Positions 23,492-24,250 of a DNA stretch of 24,250 nt are shown here, piece after piece. Source of the stretch: JAJXWB01 sp039808645 (GTDB lineage Bacteria; Pseudomonadota; Alphaproteobacteria; Rhizobiales; Beijerinckiaceae); the NCBI GenBank assembly GCA_039808645.1, contig JBDHTL010000046.1, forward strand, positions 1-24,250. The letters run 5' to 3'. The notes under the pieces are model-generated. The model made no database searches. It saw only the letters and a list, made by a program, of their open reading frames with translations, and had not been told where the DNA came from. How positions within the stretch are numbered: the first letter of the stretch is position 1; each line of letters begins with the position of its first letter. The position numbers were made by a program, and so were the translations under genes.

Positions 23492-24250
23492 TCAGGCCAG
23501 CAATTCCGCCGCGCGCGATTTCGATACCGGCGCATCCGACAGCAGCGCGTCGGCGAAGGCGGCCTCGCGCGCGCCGGTCTGCAGATCGAAAGGATCGGGC
23601 GCGCTCAGCCGATGATCGAGCACGAGGCGCGAGAACAGCAGGCGGCGCGCGTCGCCGCGCCGTTCGTGCGTCTGCTGCGCCTCCCAGGCGAGCGTGACGG
23701 CGGTCGCGACATGGTAGAGGACGCTGGTGGCGCGGCGCGCTTCGGCCTCGTTCTCGCCCTGGCTCGCGACCTTCTGCGCCAGCGCAATCGCGCGGTCCAC
23801 GGCGTGTTTCAGGCGATCGCGATGCGCCGGCGGCGCGACATCGGTCTCGCCGATGCGCGCGAGGAGGTCGGCGCCGAGCGCGCTTTCCGCATGATGGCGG
23901 CCGACGGCGCGCGTGATGGAATCGAGCGCGACGATATTGCTCGTGCCTTCCCAGATCGAGCCGAGATAGGAATCGCGCAGCACGCGCGCCGAGGCGAATT
24001 CCTCGACATAGCCGATGCCGCCGCGCATCTCGAGCGCATCGCCCGCGACTTTTCGCGCATCTCGGGTGATGCGGAATTTCATGACCGGCGTCAGCATCCG
24101 CACCAGCGCGGCCGCTTCCTGACTGCCGTCGATCTCGGCGCGATCGAGCGCGGTGGCGGTGACGAAGCTCAGCGACAGGGCCTGCTCGACCGGCAGCATG
24201 AGTTTAAGCAATTGCCGGCGCGCCAGCGGCATGTCGACGATGAGCTTGCC
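23492..24250 (-). CDS. Acyl-CoA dehydrogenase family protein, C-terminal part (partial)
   Basis: The frame is open to the window edge, giving about 252 C-terminal residues; the start lies outside. The visible part covers the helical C-domain: KFRITRDARKVAGDALEMRGGIGYVEEF, then LGSIWEGTSNIVALD, where the Glu of WEGT is in the position of the catalytic base in this superfamily. After this core, the protein runs on for about 150 residues (GRHHAESALG to SRAAELLA), longer than short-chain acyl-CoA dehydrogenases. Together with the GGIGYVEE and WEGTSNIV wording, this points to the larger AidB-like group. These FAD enzymes oxidise acyl-CoA thioesters; AidB itself is linked to alkylation stress. Substrate cannot be inferred. 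It is followed by an MFS transporter gene. Confidence 0.88.
   Translation of the reverse strand, partial: GKLIVDMPLARRQLLKLMLPVEQALSLSFVTATALDRAEIDGSQEAAALVRMLTPVMKFRITRDARKVAGDALEMRGGIGYVEEFASARVLRDSYLGSIWEGTSNIVALDSITRAVGRHHAESALGADLLARIGETDVAPPAHRDRLKHAVDRAIALAQKVASQGENEAEARRATSVLYHVATAVTLAWEAQQTHERRGDARRLLFSRLVLDHRLSAPDPFDLQTGAREAAFADALLSDAPVSKSRAAELLA

Overview
This is a GC-rich chromosomal window from an alphaproteobacterium, most likely a member of the Rhizobiales/Hyphomicrobiales. The evidence is gene order and protein type: comEC diverging from gltX-gltA, an lpxD-fabZ-lpxA-lpxB cluster, the pyrH-frr-uppS-cdsA-dxr-rseP-bamA chain, and an S2 protein with the C-terminal helix-hairpin-helix-like tail common in this group. 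The genus cannot be fixed from sequence reading alone. Almost everything here is core genome. There is no transposase, phage, CRISPR array, tRNA or rRNA that I can support.

Layout. 1-435 (-): N-terminus of ComEC, cut by the window edge, divergent from gltX (602-2032, +) and gltA (2224-3513, +), the latter closed by a strong terminator. 3809-4849 (+): a secreted DUF1036-TPR protein lying between gltA and the convergent lipid A genes. 4891-8516 (-): lpxD-fabZ-lpxA-lpxB with its own promoter. Here the gap between lpxA and lpxB, where relatives carry lpxI, holds only a palindromic repeat element. 8643-16861 (-): pyrH, frr, uppS, cdsA, dxr, rseP, bamA, with a promoter before pyrH and a UUCG-loop terminator after bamA. 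16954-17826 (-): a DJ-1/PfpI-family gene inserted between the normally adjacent tsf and pyrH. 17827-18273: the longest gene-free stretch, containing the tsf terminator, a structured segment and a second strong terminator 59 bases before the DJ-1-type gene. 18274-20334 (-): rpsB-tsf. 20506-24250 (-): a GlsB/YmgE-type membrane protein, a membrane-anchored lytic transglycosylase, an MFS transporter and the C-terminal part of an acyl-CoA dehydrogenase.

How the genes work together. The central block links translation (S2, EF-Ts, ribosome recycling factor, GluRS), UMP kinase, isoprenoid precursor supply (Dxr), undecaprenyl diphosphate synthesis (UppS), phospholipid activation (CdsA), envelope proteolysis (RseP), outer-membrane protein assembly (BamA) and lipid A synthesis (LpxD, FabZ, LpxA, LpxB). 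It is thus a growth and envelope biogenesis locus.

The most interesting non-coding signal is the orphan terminator with upstream hairpins at 17885-18176 (-). It is either an uncharacterised small RNA or a terminator-controlled leader of the DJ-1-type gene. Other points of interest are the missing lpxI, the S2 tail, and repeated very stable hairpins (several with UUCG loops) around tsf, after bamA and between dxr and rseP.
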